A stretch of DNA of 64,000 nt from assembly GCF_020080835.1 (NCBI RefSeq), contig NC_058163.1:9645318-9709317 (forward strand), read 5' to 3'. The position numbers and the translations under genes were made by a program. Each line of letters opens with the position of its first letter. The stretch's first letter is position 1. The stretch comes from Cotesia glomerata. Lineage: Eukaryota; Arthropoda; Insecta; Hymenoptera; Braconidae. Under the pieces are notes generated by a model. That model was not told where the DNA came from. It saw nothing but the letters and a program-made list of their open reading frames with translations, and searched no databases. Positions 23,200 to 35,093 of this stretch are shown piece after piece.

Positions 23200-25265
23200 C
23201 AGGAGCCGTTCACTCAATGCTTTTAGATAGGACCGAATTTCGGCAGGCAGCAGGACTGTTCATTACTAACATAATTCCGGAGAATTGATAGTTTCTAGAT
23301 TTCATTGGTTATTTTTTATTATTATAGTGAAAATGTCAGCATTGTAAGATGATTGGAGCGTTCTCTATTGAGCATTGCGATTGGAGGAAATAAAAGCGAG
23401 GAAATTTGAAAGTAATAAAAATTAAAATTAATTAAAAAACAATAACAATGATAATTATCAAAGCAACTATTTGAACGAATTTCGGAAAAAATTATATTTT
23501 AAAAAAGGTAATAAAAAAATTTAACAAATCTTGAAGCAAACTTTTAAGCAAAGTTTAAAATTTACCTCATACTTAGACTTCGGAGTGCTGACAGTAGCCG
23601 AACAGGCTACGACGCGGTTTTCAACGTAACGATACCGAGTTTGAGTCCTGTGCTAGGATGGGATTATTATTTTTTTTTTTTTTTCAACGACAATCGCGCA
23701 ATTTTAGAACAGAATTTTGTTATTTTTCAAATAAAAATGAAAATAATGATTAGCGAGTTTTAATAAACGATAATGGAAATACAATTATCCAGGTAATGGA
23801 AAAGTGAATGCAGTTAAATGGATTTAAAAATTTTATTGAAAATTGAAAAAAGTAAATAAATTAATTACAGTCCATAAATAATTCAAATTATATAAGTCTT
23901 TTTCACCTAGGAACAAACTGCTATAGGAAGTAACTAACAGTAAAAGCTTAAGATACAAATTGAGACAACATTGACAATAAATTAATATCGATACTTAAAT
24001 TCTACAATACAAAAATAAAATAGATATACATTCATAGATACATTTATATTTATAGATAGATAGATATTTATTATTTATGCTAAAGGCGATAATGGCCAGA
24101 TGGCAAATACAAAAATTTAAACTATTTATTTTAATATTAATTGATTCAATTTCAATTTGTTATTTTTTAATATAGATTATGATTTTGATTTAATTGAAAA
24201 GATAACTTGATTTAAATTTTGTAAATAAGCTAAGACGTTATTTCAAGTTATCTGTTCAGTTAAATCAAAATCATAATCTATATTAAAAAATAACAAATTG
24301 AAATTGAATCAATTAATATTAAAATAAATAGTTTAAATTTTTGTATTTGCCATCTGGCCATTATCGCCTTTAGCATAAATAATAAATATCTATCTATCTA
24401 TAAATATAAATGTATCTATGAATGTATATCTATTTTATTTTTGTATTGTAGAATTTAAGTATCGATATTAATTTATTGTCAATGTTGTCTATTTGTATCT
24501 AAATAAAGCTTTTACTGTTAGTTACTTCCCTATAGCAGTTTGTTCCTAAGGTGAAAAAAGTTTATATAATTTGATTTTATTATTTATGGACTGTAATTAA
24601 TTTATTTACTTTTTCAATTTTCAATAAAATTTTTTTAAATCCATTTAACTGCATTCAATTTCCTTCCATTACCTGATAATTGTATTTCCACATCGTTTAT
24701 TAAAACTCGCTAATCATTATTTTCATTTTTATTTGAAAAATAACAAAATTCTGTTCTAAAATTGCGCGATTGTCGTTGAAAAAAAAAAAAAAAATAATAA
24801 TCCCATCCTAGCACAGGACTCAAACTCGGTATCGTTACGTTGAAAACCGCGTCGTAGCCTGTTCGACTACTGTCAGCACTCCGAAGTCTAAGTATGAGGT
24901 AAATTTTAAACTTTGCTTAAAAGTTTGCTTCAAGATTTGTTAAATTTTTTTATTACCTTTTTTAAAATATAATTTTTTCCGAAATTCGTTCAAATAGTTG
25001 CTTTGATAATTATCATTGTTATTGTTTTTTAATTAATTTTAATTTTTATTACTTTCAAATTTCCTCGCTTTTATTTCCTCCAATCGCAATGCTCAATAGA
25101 GAACGCTCCTAATCATCTTACAATGCTGACATTTTCACTATAATAATAAAAAATAACCAATGAAATCTAGAAACTATCAATTCTCCGGAATTATGTTAGT
25201 AATGAACAGTCCTGCTGCCTGCCGAAATTCGGTCCTATCTAAAAGCATTGAGTGAACGGCTCCTG
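23200..25265. mobile_element. 2.07 kb near-perfect palindrome (foldback element)
   Basis: Left arm from CAGGAGCCGTTCACTCAATG (23200) and right arm ending in its complement (25265) match almost base for base for about 1.01 kb, around a 32-bp loop at 24211-24242. Each arm carries a tRNA-like stretch (TAGCCGAACAGGCTACGACG and, some 30 bases on, GAGTTTGAGTCC), a GATA/ATCT microsatellite and a poly-T tract. Differences between arms are few (for example the length of the poly-T), implying recent formation or gene conversion. An extra partial copy of the end lies just outside at 23173-23199, and a related inverted end near 25719-25736. No open frame. Confidence 0.8.
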
Positions 25266-26076
25266 CAATTATTTAGCAAAAATAAAAAAGCAAAAGATAA
25301 TCACCGACTTATTCTGAAAAGAAATGAAAGCTATTCGAGAGAATAATAAGAACAAAATTGACGAAAAAAAAAAAAAAAGGAAATATGAGATGATAACGAA
25401 TTTGAATATAATATTTAATATTAATTAATAAATTATAAACAGAAATATCGAAATTTGAATTTAAGGTTATAAAATTGGAAAAGAAAAAAAATGTTTAAAA
25501 AATCTCGAGAATATTATAAAAAATTCGAGATAACCAAATTTATCACATGTATTCGCAGTAAACGTGGTTACAAGAATGGCGGAATATTTTTTTTTCATTA
25601 TTATTATTATTTTCAGTACTACCACTGTATCGGCTTGAAACTTTCGAGACTTTCATTTTATAAGGTTGTCGTCCATTAGTCCTGCAGCTTGGACAAAATT
25701 GGGTATGGTGGGGGTAACGAGTGAACGGCCCCTGAGCGAAACTATTCATTTACGTGAATGATGTCATAAATTTTTTTCACAAATCAGCACGTACAGAGAT
25801 TACTTATTCAGTCTTGTCGGTGCATTTAAATATTTCAGTTCTTGATATCTTCGATTTTGCTTTATTTCTAATAGTCAATTTGAAGTGAATCGATTTCTTC
25901 ACTTAATTTTTATATATTAATAATGGATGAGTTTATATTTATTAAATATTTTATGGCTAAGTAAAAACATTAAGCAACAATGAGCCATGTGAAGTTTAAA
26001 AAGTGTGTTTGGTTTATTAGATGACTGATGAAAGGAATAAATTTTATGGAATTCTTAATAGGTAGAAACAAGAAAC
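25266..26076. other. Gene-free stretch upstream of PARP copy D
   Basis: A/T-rich DNA with a fragment resembling the palindrome end (AGTGAACGGCCCCTGA near 25720). The frame at 25491-25679 is not convincing. The promoter of PARP copy D should lie near the right end, but no TATA or initiator stands out. Confidence 0.4.
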
Positions 26077-26092
26077 ATGTCTTCTCTAAAAG
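26077..26092 (+). CDS. Proposed first coding exon of PARP copy D
   Basis: ATG at 26077 in context AGAAACATG opens MSSLK and ends AAAAG at 26092 before a GT. Joining to 28256 keeps the frame (K then V-N-N-E-N). It is proposed because the 28256-29628 exon has no usable in-frame ATG and is preceded by a clean acceptor. The donor GTTTTT is weak, so this exon is a hypothesis. Confidence 0.4.
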
Positions 26093-26123
26093 GTTTTTAT
26101 TTATTGTTTTTTACAATTCTTAA

Positions 26124-28119
26124 GGGGGTATTCTGGTCTAGAAAATTGAAAAAATCAATTTTTTTTGGCATATTTTCAAAGCTTAGACTTTCAAAAATAT
26201 GCACTTGAAAGGATTTTTCAAAATTCGAATTATTTTGAGAGATACAGTGGATTTTGTGACGCGGCACTTAAACCGGCCGAGCGGAGTGATCACACAATGA
26301 ATGGCAGATGTTTTCCAGGAATTCTTTTGTATCCGACTTGAGCTCGTTATATACCCTTTTTTAAGTTTTTACACGCTTTATATTAGCTTCACTTGTATGT
26401 CAGTTTGTCAGTATGTCAGTATGTAACTCTCCGTGGGTAATCTGCGCGCCTGCGGCCTTCCTTGGTTCTGGTAGCCGTTTCTCAGGCTCGCTCTCCGAAA
26501 TCGAACTCTGATTCCCCGTATTTATAATATTTATAAATAATTATTTTTTATTAGCTTCACTTGTATGTCAGTATGTCAGTATGTCAGTATGTAACTCTCC
26601 GTGGGTAATTTGCGCGCCTGAATATTTTTGATAATCAACAAATAATAGTTTAAAAAATCTAAAAAATCACGCTTTTATAAATAAACCAAACTAAAAAGTA
26701 AAAAATAAATAATAGTTTAAAAACTAAAAACACGCTTTTTATAGAAAACCAAACTAAAAATATAAAATAAATTTAAATTAAGAATACTGCTCATAATTTC
26801 AATTAATATAAATTAATAATAGTTTAAATACAAAATTGTGTTTTATTTTAAAAAAGCGTGGGGTGCTTTTTAAGATATTATCAAAATGATAATCACTCTA
26901 CTCATATCTGTCAATAAAATATTTATAACTATTGACACCATGCACCTCACGCTTTTTTTAAAATAAAATACATTTTTTTTATTTACACTATTATTAATTT
27001 ATATTTATTGAAATTTTTAACACTATTCTTAATTTAAATTTATTTTCTATTTTTTAGTTTGGTTTTCTATAAAAAGCGTGTTTTTAGTTTTTTTAATTTA
27101 TATATACCTGACTACCAGTACGTATCCAATATACCTGGAACTGTCCACACAAAATATACCTGGCAGTGTCTATCTCTATAGTATAATTTACAAATTATTA
27201 CTTATATAATCAAATTCTCAGATTATCAAATTATAAGCAAATCATTAAGCCGTTGCTATTTTTAATGAAGGCTTTTTAAAGATTTTAAATATAATGGCAC
27301 TTATGGGCATCATCGTTGGTACTGAAGCTCACACATTTGCTGTTAGACGTAACGAGCTGAGGATTGATCGCTCTGAACTACGAGCTTCTGCTGCTTCAAA
27401 AGCAGGCAGAACAGCTCGTTTAGAAGAAAGAAGTTCACAAAATCTCGATTTTGATTTCTCAACTTTCGAAGAAGGTCCAATGTATGGATATGGAATCGCC
27501 GATTAATCCAAAGTGGGTATTAAACATAATTATCTGAGTTATTTAACTGGAAATCTTTCTCAAACTTCAAACGCGTTTTTCTCAAAACTCCTTTTGTTGA
27601 GGTGGTTGACACGATATCTCAAGTTCTATCTGACCGATTCCTTTGAAATTTTGTGAGAATCTTCTTCATACATCTCTTTATCACTGGAGCTAAGGATTTT
27701 GAAAAATTTTAATTTGAAGTATTTTTAAAAAATTTGTAAAGGTCGAAAAACAGGGGTAAAAAAAAATTTTTTTTTTCAAGTAGACGCCATTTTGTGAATT
27801 TTTTTTTTTTTTTTCGGCCAAAGTTCAAGATGTAGCGACATCTTTTCTAATTAAGATTTTTTTTTGTTTGTTCGATTTAGATCACTACAAGGGTTAGAAT
27901 CATGTCAACCAGGGAGCACTGTTTGACTAGCAACCCCCACTTCACCGACCTGTCACTGGATGAATTTTTGACTTTTTTTTTTTTTTAATTTTTTTTATAT
28001 ACTTTAAAAATCAATAAATATTATATCAAAAAATGGATGGTAAAAATGTTTTTAATTTTTTTTTTTTATCCTAGTTTGAAAAATACCCAAAAAGTAGGGC
28101 TCTAGACCAGAATACCCCC
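26124..28119. mobile_element. 2.0 kb TTAA-flanked element in the PARP copy D intron
   Basis: GGGGGTATTCTGGTCTAGA at the left and TCTAGACCAGAATACCCCC at the right, flanked by TTAA (26120-26123, 28120-28123). Inside are two direct copies of a TATGTCAGTATGTAACTCTC module (about 26384-26455 and 26551-26620), a large inverted repeat at about 26650-27090 with AAACCAAACTAAAAA arms, and a 70-codon ORF (27294-27506). TTAA suggests a piggyBac-type integrase supplied in trans; the tip sequence is not the usual CCC. Confidence 0.65.
27294..27506 (+). CDS. Unrecognised 70-aa protein in the TTAA element
   Basis: Reads like genuine coding DNA: mixed codons, higher GC than the surroundings, and a charged middle (RRNELRIDRSELRASAASKA) followed by an acidic tail ending EEGPMYGYGIAD. 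It lacks a signal peptide or membrane segment. It starts at a good ATG and ends 0.6 kb before the element's right TIR. It could be the last exon of an element-encoded protein or captured host sequence. I do not recognise the family. Confidence 0.35.
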   Translation: MALMGIIVGTEAHTFAVRRNELRIDRSELRASAASKAGRTARLEERSSQNLDFDFSTFEEGPMYGYGIAD

Positions 28120-28255
28120 TTAAAGATAAACACGTATAAAATATAATCGAAAATTTTAAATATTTCTGTTAAATTAGTCTAGTTGAAATGAATTATTTTC
28201 TTCAGATTTAAAATTTTAAAAATATTTTATACTAATTTTTCATTTACTTTTCTAG

Positions 28256-29628
28256 TGAACAATGAAAATATCTGGCAATTATCTGACAACATAGATCAAC
28301 AGCACTTGAGACTTTTAATCGCCAATTGTGCAGTTTTTCAGGAACAAAAATTTATATACACAGATCACAGAAGAAATTTTTCCGTAACATTTATAAAGTC
28401 CAGCGTTCAGTGCAAAAAGCTATTTTATCATTATTACAGAGTGCAAATACTAGAGCCTGGTTTCAGAGGAAGAGAAGTTAAAAAATATGACGTGGAAGAA
28501 AGTTGGGGAACTTTTGAATCTTCAGATCACAGAAGACATTCGGAAAAGTATGATCGCGACACTGCTGTTAGTGTATTTCAGCTTTACACCTCAGAATTTT
28601 ACGTAAATGATAAATTTTCCATGATTATCAGTGTGGTTGAAAAAAAAATTTTGCTTGATTTCGCGTTGAAAAATTTGTTAAAAGATATAATTAATTACAA
28701 CTTTATAATAAAAGTAATTAAAGAGCATGAGTTGGTTATGAAGAACATCAAAGAAGCTTTCTTGAGGATTCGTGCTAGAACTCACAAAGGCAGTCAACCA
28801 GTGGTGCTGGCTGATGAGAAGCTAGCCAAGATAATGACTGATGAAGACCCTGCATTAGTGACCAAGATAATTAAAACAATATTAGATGGAATAGATGAGT
28901 TCTATTCGACTACAAACTCTGAGATTATAAATGAAGCTGCCAATTTCTGGAATGCTTTTTATAAAAAATTGGGAGCCAAAATAGAAGTTCTTGACCTAAG
29001 TACTGATTTCATAAAAATAGTTCAAAAGTATGTTAAAAACACTCACTCTCCACGCCACGGGAATTATGTTCTGCATGTGTTGAATGTTTTCAACATCCAC
29101 AGATCCGACGACATAGGACTGTTCATGGATCAAATTGGCAACAAAAAATTACTTTGGCATGGAACGAAGACAGAAAACATCGCATCTATATTATCTGAAG
29201 GTTTCAAAGTTCCGCATAAACCTAGTCATGGTAGAATGTTCGGCCACGGAATTTACTTCAGCAATTCAGTGTCAAAAGCAGCCAATTATTGTGGCTGCAA
29301 CAGGGAAAATTCTGAAGGTTATTTGCTGCTGTGTGAAGTCGCTCTGGGTAACACGATGGAATTGTATGAAGCTGAGACAGATACGTGGATGCTACCTTTG
29401 GGAATACATTCGATTGTTGGCAAAGGACTCTTTTCACCCTACTCAAACGATAAGGCCATTGTTTATCAAGATGTTGAAGTTCCTTATGGGGAAATAGTTA
29501 AGAATGTCTTTTCTCCTAACACTACTCTGCTTCACGATGAATTTATTGTTTTTAATACCTCGCAAATTCGCATTCGACATCTTGTAGCTGTGAAATTTTA
29601 TTTTAAAAAATTGAAGAAAGCTGATTGA
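28256..29628 (+). CDS. PARP2/3-like ADP-ribosyltransferase, copy D (divergent)
   Basis: The main exon follows a good acceptor (CTTTTCTAG at 28255) and encodes about 456 residues: WGR-like region (YHYYRVQIL, then SWGTF), regulatory helices at about 130-265, and catalytic domain at 290-450. Counting from 28255, the triad is His302 (LLWHGT), Tyr334 (GHGIYF) and Glu429 (HDEFIVF). GIHSIVGKG replaces GKNSIHG, and WGT replaces WGR. It is the most diverged copy and lies 15 kb from the others, beyond two large mobile blocks. The in-frame codon at 28255 is GTG, not ATG, so an upstream exon is needed (see 26077-26092). Likely an active enzyme with its own substrate range. Confidence 0.85.
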
Positions 29629-31113
29629 TGTACAAAGCTTATTATTGAGTGACGAAAGTTTTAAGATTGAAATAATTTAAGTATTTTTTTAAATTACCAA
29701 CTTTTATTAAATATCGTTCAACTAGTTTTAATTATTTATTCATTTTTTACACAAAAGAACAATTTAAATTAAGATTTTACTTTTGCAAATTTTTCTGCTT
29801 ATACGTTCTACAAAAGCATGAAATTTTAATATGTTTTATTAAATTAATTACAAATTTATCTTTGTAGGAGATAATTTTATTGAAGTTCTATGAAATTTGT
29901 TTTTTAAGATTGAATTATTGAGACATACTTCTATTTAAAAGTTATACAAATAATAAGTCTTACAAATATATTTGAATAAAAAAAAATAAAATTAGTTATA
30001 AAAAATTAAAAAATATATGTTTTATATTGTTCAAGAATAAATATATAATGTTTAACAAAATTTGTTGTTTTATTATGTATGTTATTTATTTGAAGCAGTA
30101 AAATTTTAATAAAAAAATGTCTAACATGTAAATTACAATTAAATTTAAAATTGAAAAATTTTGTCAAACTATGAAAGTTTTAATGACACTGAAGTTGACA
30201 GACATCTGCCAATTTTTTTGATTTTTAGAACAACTAAATTTATATGAAAAAATTTTAATAAAAAAGAATTCCACATTTAGAAATTAAAAAAAATTGTAAG
30301 TGTAAACTTTAAAAAAATTTTTTTTTTTATGATTGATTTTTTATAAAAATAAAAAAATTTTCAAATAGTTGATTTCAATGTTAGGTATAAGTTTTAGTAA
30401 TAATTAATAACCTGTGAAAATTTCAAATGCTATTTTTGGAGTTTTCTAAAAAACATCGAATGTTGTCCATTTAATTCTATATATAACCTGGCTTTTTTTT
30501 TCTTTTCAAAATTAAAATTCAACCGTAGTAATTCGATAAACACTTTAGCTTTTTTTGTCTATCATGTTTGGAATTATTTAAATTTTTATATTTTTATAAC
30601 GTTTTTTTTTTTTTTTTTTTTTTTTTAATTAAATTAAAAAATTAAAAATAACTTTACTATAGCATCTTATTAAATAATTTTCCGTAGTGTGGTAGCGCTG
30701 GGAGGAGAGAAGCTTAGTTTATTCTAGAGACAACTTCACGAATATACCTTACTTCGTACTTCTATAATTCTAACCCAGCAAAAAGTTGCTATAATTTAAA
30801 ATATAAATTTAAATAAAAAATTATCCTATATTTTATAGAACTATTTTGTAAAGTTAAAAAATTGAAATTCAATTTTCATTATTTTAAATCAATCACATCT
30901 TACATGTTTATATCACTAAGTAATATATCAGTACTTCACATCACAATTTATGAAATCATTTTGTAAGTTACATTTTTTCTAAAATTTAATATTTAATAAT
31001 CAATATTTATTAATTATTCATTAATTTTATAATTTTACTCCGTAGGTTTTCGAAAATATTAAATATTTACGCTAAAAAGTTATTTTGCAATTTCTATTAA
31101 GTACACTCACAAG
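29629..31113. other. Gene-free AT-rich stretch
   Basis: Copy D 3'UTR (AATAAAA near 29976) followed by A/T-rich DNA. From about 30690 a more mixed segment (GTAGCGCTGGGAGG) may be promoter or 5'UTR of the 31114 gene. An acceptor-like CCGTAG precedes its leader at about 31047. Confidence 0.4.
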
Positions 31114-31599
31114 ATGGGCGACTTTGGCTATAATCCTGCTCACATATATTATTACAATCATCACGGTTTTTTGGTTGAATTTTACGATAATGATTCTGAA
31201 GAAGATTATTATGACTCAGAAGAAGAAGTCTATTTCGATCAGCTGGATGATGCTGCTGAGCCAAATGGAATAATAATTGAAGATATTTTTGATCAACCAG
31301 ATTACGATGAAGATGTTTATGATCAACCATATTACGTTGAAGATGTTTACGATCAACTTCCTGTTGAAGAAAATGGTGGAAGTGATTATGAAGATAGTTA
31401 TGATACCCAAGATGATGTGGAGAATGTCGATCTTCCAAACGATTATGTTGAAGACTTAAGTTACCATGATGCTAATGATGTTCCGGAATATTATGATGAT
31501 TATATTTCTGATAATGAAGCTGATTATTGGGAGAATTACCAAAATGATTACGAAAGCTCAAGTTATTATGTCGATTCTGATGATTACTTCAGTGATTAG
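31114..31599 (+). CDS. Asp/Glu/Tyr-rich orphan protein (161 aa)
   Basis: A single open exon with a strongly acidic, tyrosine-rich product. After a short N-terminus (MGDFGYNPAHIYYYNHHG) it is almost entirely D, E, Y, S, N and V. A degenerate 12-residue repeat with core EDVYDQPYYV occurs around residues 50-85. There is no signal peptide, cysteine pair or membrane segment. It is probably intrinsically disordered. The acidic bias holds only in this frame, which argues for selection on protein and against random A/T sequence. No family recognised. Confidence 0.55.
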   Translation: MGDFGYNPAHIYYYNHHGFLVEFYDNDSEEDYYDSEEEVYFDQLDDAAEPNGIIIEDIFDQPDYDEDVYDQPYYVEDVYDQLPVEENGGSDYEDSYDTQDDVENVDLPNDYVEDLSYHDANDVPEYYDDYISDNEADYWENYQNDYESSSYYVDSDDYFSD

Positions 31600-31833
31600 G
31601 ACCAAAGGTTTGTTTTCCATAAATCATTTATTTTCTACACAATTAAGACAAGAAGAGAATTTTTTTTCCGACTTATTTATATGATAAAATTAGTTTTTTA
31701 AATTAAATTTAGTGTCATTGAAAAGGTCTTGACCTGAATTTGTACCTTTTCAATTTTTCATATTACTTAATTAATTAATTGGTTTTGTATATGTGAACCT
31801 GGTTATATGTCAAAAATTAATTTATGTGATTAA

Positions 31834-31966
31834 GGGCCAGTTTTTCAATCCAGGATAAAATTTTATTCAATGATAAAATATATCTACATATTTCATATAT
31901 ATAAATATACTGGCAATAATAATTTTATCCTGGATAAAATTTTATCTTGGATTGAAAAACTGGCCC
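31834..31966. mobile_element. 133-bp PIF/Harbinger-like MITE with TAA duplication
   Basis: GGGCCAGTTTTTCAATCC at the left and GGATTGAAAAACTGGCCC at the right, flanked by TAA on both sides (31831-31833, 31967-31969). A 3-bp TAA duplication with GGGCC tips fits PIF/Harbinger. Non-coding. Confidence 0.75.
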
Positions 31967-32215
31967 TAAGAGACTAAGAAAAATTTTGTAACGTGTATAT
32001 CTTTATCGTAAATTTGTTTTGATAAGAATCAGAGCCTTTTTACGGTTTTATACATATGATTTTCAGTCATAGTCAATTATTTGTGTTAAGTTTTTGGAGG
32101 AGTTTTGAATAGTTTGTTGGTTCTATAAAATTTGTTCCGTTATATTCCTCCATTGAATCATTTATAATTGATCCTGTGATAGCACTATTATTTTCAAAAT
32201 TACCTAAACTATGTA

Positions 32216-32431
32216 AGGTAAAAGACCCCACTAGTGGCACCTTTAACCCCTGTTAGTGGCACTTTTTCTTTCAATGAAAAAATGTTCTACTTGGAATAAA
32301 AATTAAAAATTTTTTTGATCTAAAGGTTTTAAAGATTAGAAATAATATATTCATTATTGAAATTAATGATTTCATTAATTGAATAAGTACCAAAATCAAA
32401 GAAAGTGTCAGTAATGAGGTGTTTTACCCCA
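32216..32431. mobile_element. TIR element, AGGTAAAAGACCCC end
   Basis: AGGTAAAAGACCCCACTAGT at the left and an imperfect inverse ending GGTGTTTTACCCC at the right, with GTGGCAC words near both ends. It is related in its tip to the AGGTAAAAGCCCC family at 16335 and 17006. Confidence 0.5.
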
Positions 32432-33217
32432 TAGTATGATTATAAATATCAATAAATCATTAACTCAAAGTTTTGTTATTCATAATCCGTAAATCTCGGT
32501 AGTCGCACAATGACTGCAGGTTGCTAGTTACTATTAATTTAACATGACATCGAAGTAAAACTTTTTAATATATCTTTTCTTCTTTCCAGATGCGCCCTGG
32601 ATGTTTGGTTTTTTCTGAAGTTCGTTTTTCTTCGTTCAAATGTATATACCTAATGTTAAGTATCATTTTTTTGAATATCCCGTTATATTTAATTAATATT
32701 GTATTAAAAAAAAAATTTTATAAGAGTTTAAATTATGTTAATTTGTTTTGATGTAATTCCAGTTAATAAACTAAAATTATCTTGAAGAATATAAAATCCA
32801 GTGTTTCTTCATTTGATAAACCAAATCGTTCAAATATCATAAAAATACTTATAAAGAAGAAACTTGAGAATCATTTCAAGTTTGCGTTTCAATTAATTGA
32901 CAATAATTAAATTCATTAAAAAAAAAATGTACAGATTGCTTTTATAAAATATAACATAATTAATGAATCGAATTATTGATATGAAATTTTACAGTTAAGT
33001 ATCAATTATTTCTTTAAATTTGCTTTTATTTTTATCAAATAACCGGATGTTATCAAAAACAATAAAAATATATATAGACATATTTTTCGAAAACGAAGCA
33101 ATTATAACGTACTTTTATTGTAATAAATTTTTTAATCTGTAGTGAAATTGAAAAATTATTTAAACAGTTTAAACTTTTCATTTATTTAACTAACAAGTGG
33201 AATATCAACTATTTACA

Positions 33218-34159
33218 ATGTCACTTAAATTGATAATTGTGTTTTCTTTAACTCTCTCATACAGTTTTGTAGAAACGTGTTTTTCATCATGCACCTCACA
33301 CTACCGTACACACAAAACTTATATGGAACGTATTAAATATTTATCAAGACTACCGAATTCTAAAAAATTGAATGATTTTGCGCTTATTGGCACGCTCAAA
33401 TCATTATCCTACATTGCTAACATGGATCGTTTACGTACGCAAGATTTTGATATTGTCCGTCAACTTAAATATGGAATTCGTGTTTTGCACGTTGAAGTTC
33501 ACCAAAAGTCAAATTGGTTTGACATTACCTTATTTGATTTCAAGATCAAGATTAAATTTTCGGATTTGTTGAAGATAATCGACAATTTTCTGAGTGAAAA
33601 TCCTTGGGAATTTGTAATTATGTTCCTGGAAATAAAATTGGAGTTAAAATCTGATATACTTAAAAGGTACTCATATTATTGATCATTACATTAAAACTGC
33701 TAAAGGTGGAAGACGTCTAGTCAAGAATTGGCATCCCAATGATACCATTGGAGAGCATCGAGGTAAAATTCTTCTAGCAAGTAATGACAAATCACTAGCT
33801 AGATGTATTTTCGACATTACTCTTCATTGTCAAATTGAAAAAGTAAATTTGATTTCGTTTGGTAATATATTCTCATATGCAGTACCTGGTGTTACTCGAG
33901 CTCTTTTCAGACTTAGCTGATCCTTCGAGTGTTTTATTGATGATATTTCTTATGATGATGGGATAGTCGTGTTATCGCAAGAGATGGAGGAGTCTATCGT
34001 GGTTCTAAGTGTATGCCGCCGATTAATCAGTTGATGATAGATGTATTCGAAAAGCCATATAAATCTTTGTCTGTCACAATTGCTGATTTTGTGACTCAAG
34101 AATTGATGGATAAAATTAATGATTGTAATTTCGATAATTCATCCTGGCGATCTGGATAG
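33218..34159 (+). pseudogene. Decayed PI-PLC X-domain-like secreted protein gene
   Basis: The start at 33218 gives a signal peptide (MSLKLIIVFSLTLSYSFV) and then a PI-PLC X-like fold: LSYIANMDRLRTQDFDIVRQ, QLKYGIRVLHVEV, IIDNFLSENPWEFVIMFLEI. After about 33665 the frame shifts and the match continues in another frame (GGRRLVKNW, TIGEHRGKILLAS). Further breaks follow before a C-terminal stretch ending at 34159. The first catalytic His of the family (usually in G-T-H) reads G-T-L here. So it has both frame breaks and a lost active-site residue. The upstream region and first half were copied inverted to 50797-51450. Confidence 0.7.
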
Positions 34160-35093
34160 GATTGATGGTTTATTTTTTTTTAATTATTAAGTTATCATTT
34201 TATGATACTATTATAACCTGCAATTAGTAAATTCGAAATAAAAAGTGACAAAACTTGATGTGTTATTTTTATTTTATGTAGAGATAGACAACTAATGTAA
34301 AAAAAATTATATAACTTAATAAAAAAAAATGATGGTACTAAATTTAACAGGCATTAAAAAATTTTGTAGATTTTTAGAACAATTAAGTTATAATGAAAAA
34401 TATTTAACAAAAAAATTCACTTATTGAAATTAAAAAAAATAAAAAATGCGAATTTTTTAAAATATTTTTATTCTATAATAATTAATTGGTTATAAGAATT
34501 CCAAAAACTATCAGATGTTTGCTAATTTAAGTATCATAAAAAATGTTCTATTGATATATATTTATTTTTTGTACAATACTTGTGACCAATATAATAAATA
34601 TTAGAAGCCGTAATTTTAGCGGTAGATATTTTAGGTGGTACAAAATTCAGCACCTCTTTTAAACGATCTAATTTAATTATTTCTTGAAAAATATTCTAGA
34701 AATCATTATATTAGCTAACTTCGGCATCACTGAAAAAAATTCTACACATAAAAATTAAAAAAATAAGTGCGAATTTTCGATATATTTTTCTATCATAATT
34801 GATTTGTTATAAAAATTAAAAAACTGCCAAATGTTTGTTGATTTCAGAGTTATTTTTAACAATATTTGAAAAAATTACTTTGACAGCTGGTACTAGTATT
34901 AGCTAGTTATTCATGATACTGAAATCAGCAGACGTATAAAAATTTTTTTAATTTTTAACATTAATTATATTGTAACTAAAAAAATATTTTAAGAAAATTA
35001 CACTTTTAGTTTTTTAAATTTTCTGCATCTGAAATTTTTTTTTTTTTGTAATAATTTTTTTAATAAAAAAATCCTAAAAATTTTTATTTTCAT
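34160..35093. other. Gene-free AT-rich stretch
   Basis: AATAAA near 34236, after the PI-PLC relic, then A/T-rich DNA with no recognisable gene. Confidence 0.45.

Noticed and set aside
23590..23660. Functional tRNA gene in the palindrome arm
   Set aside because: The box B is degenerate, the acceptor stem does not pair and the sequence is present in both arms of a mobile element.
31097..31438. Minus-strand His/Leu/Gln-rich frame opposite the acidic protein
   Set aside because: Shadow of the plus-strand D/E/Y codons; no independent support.
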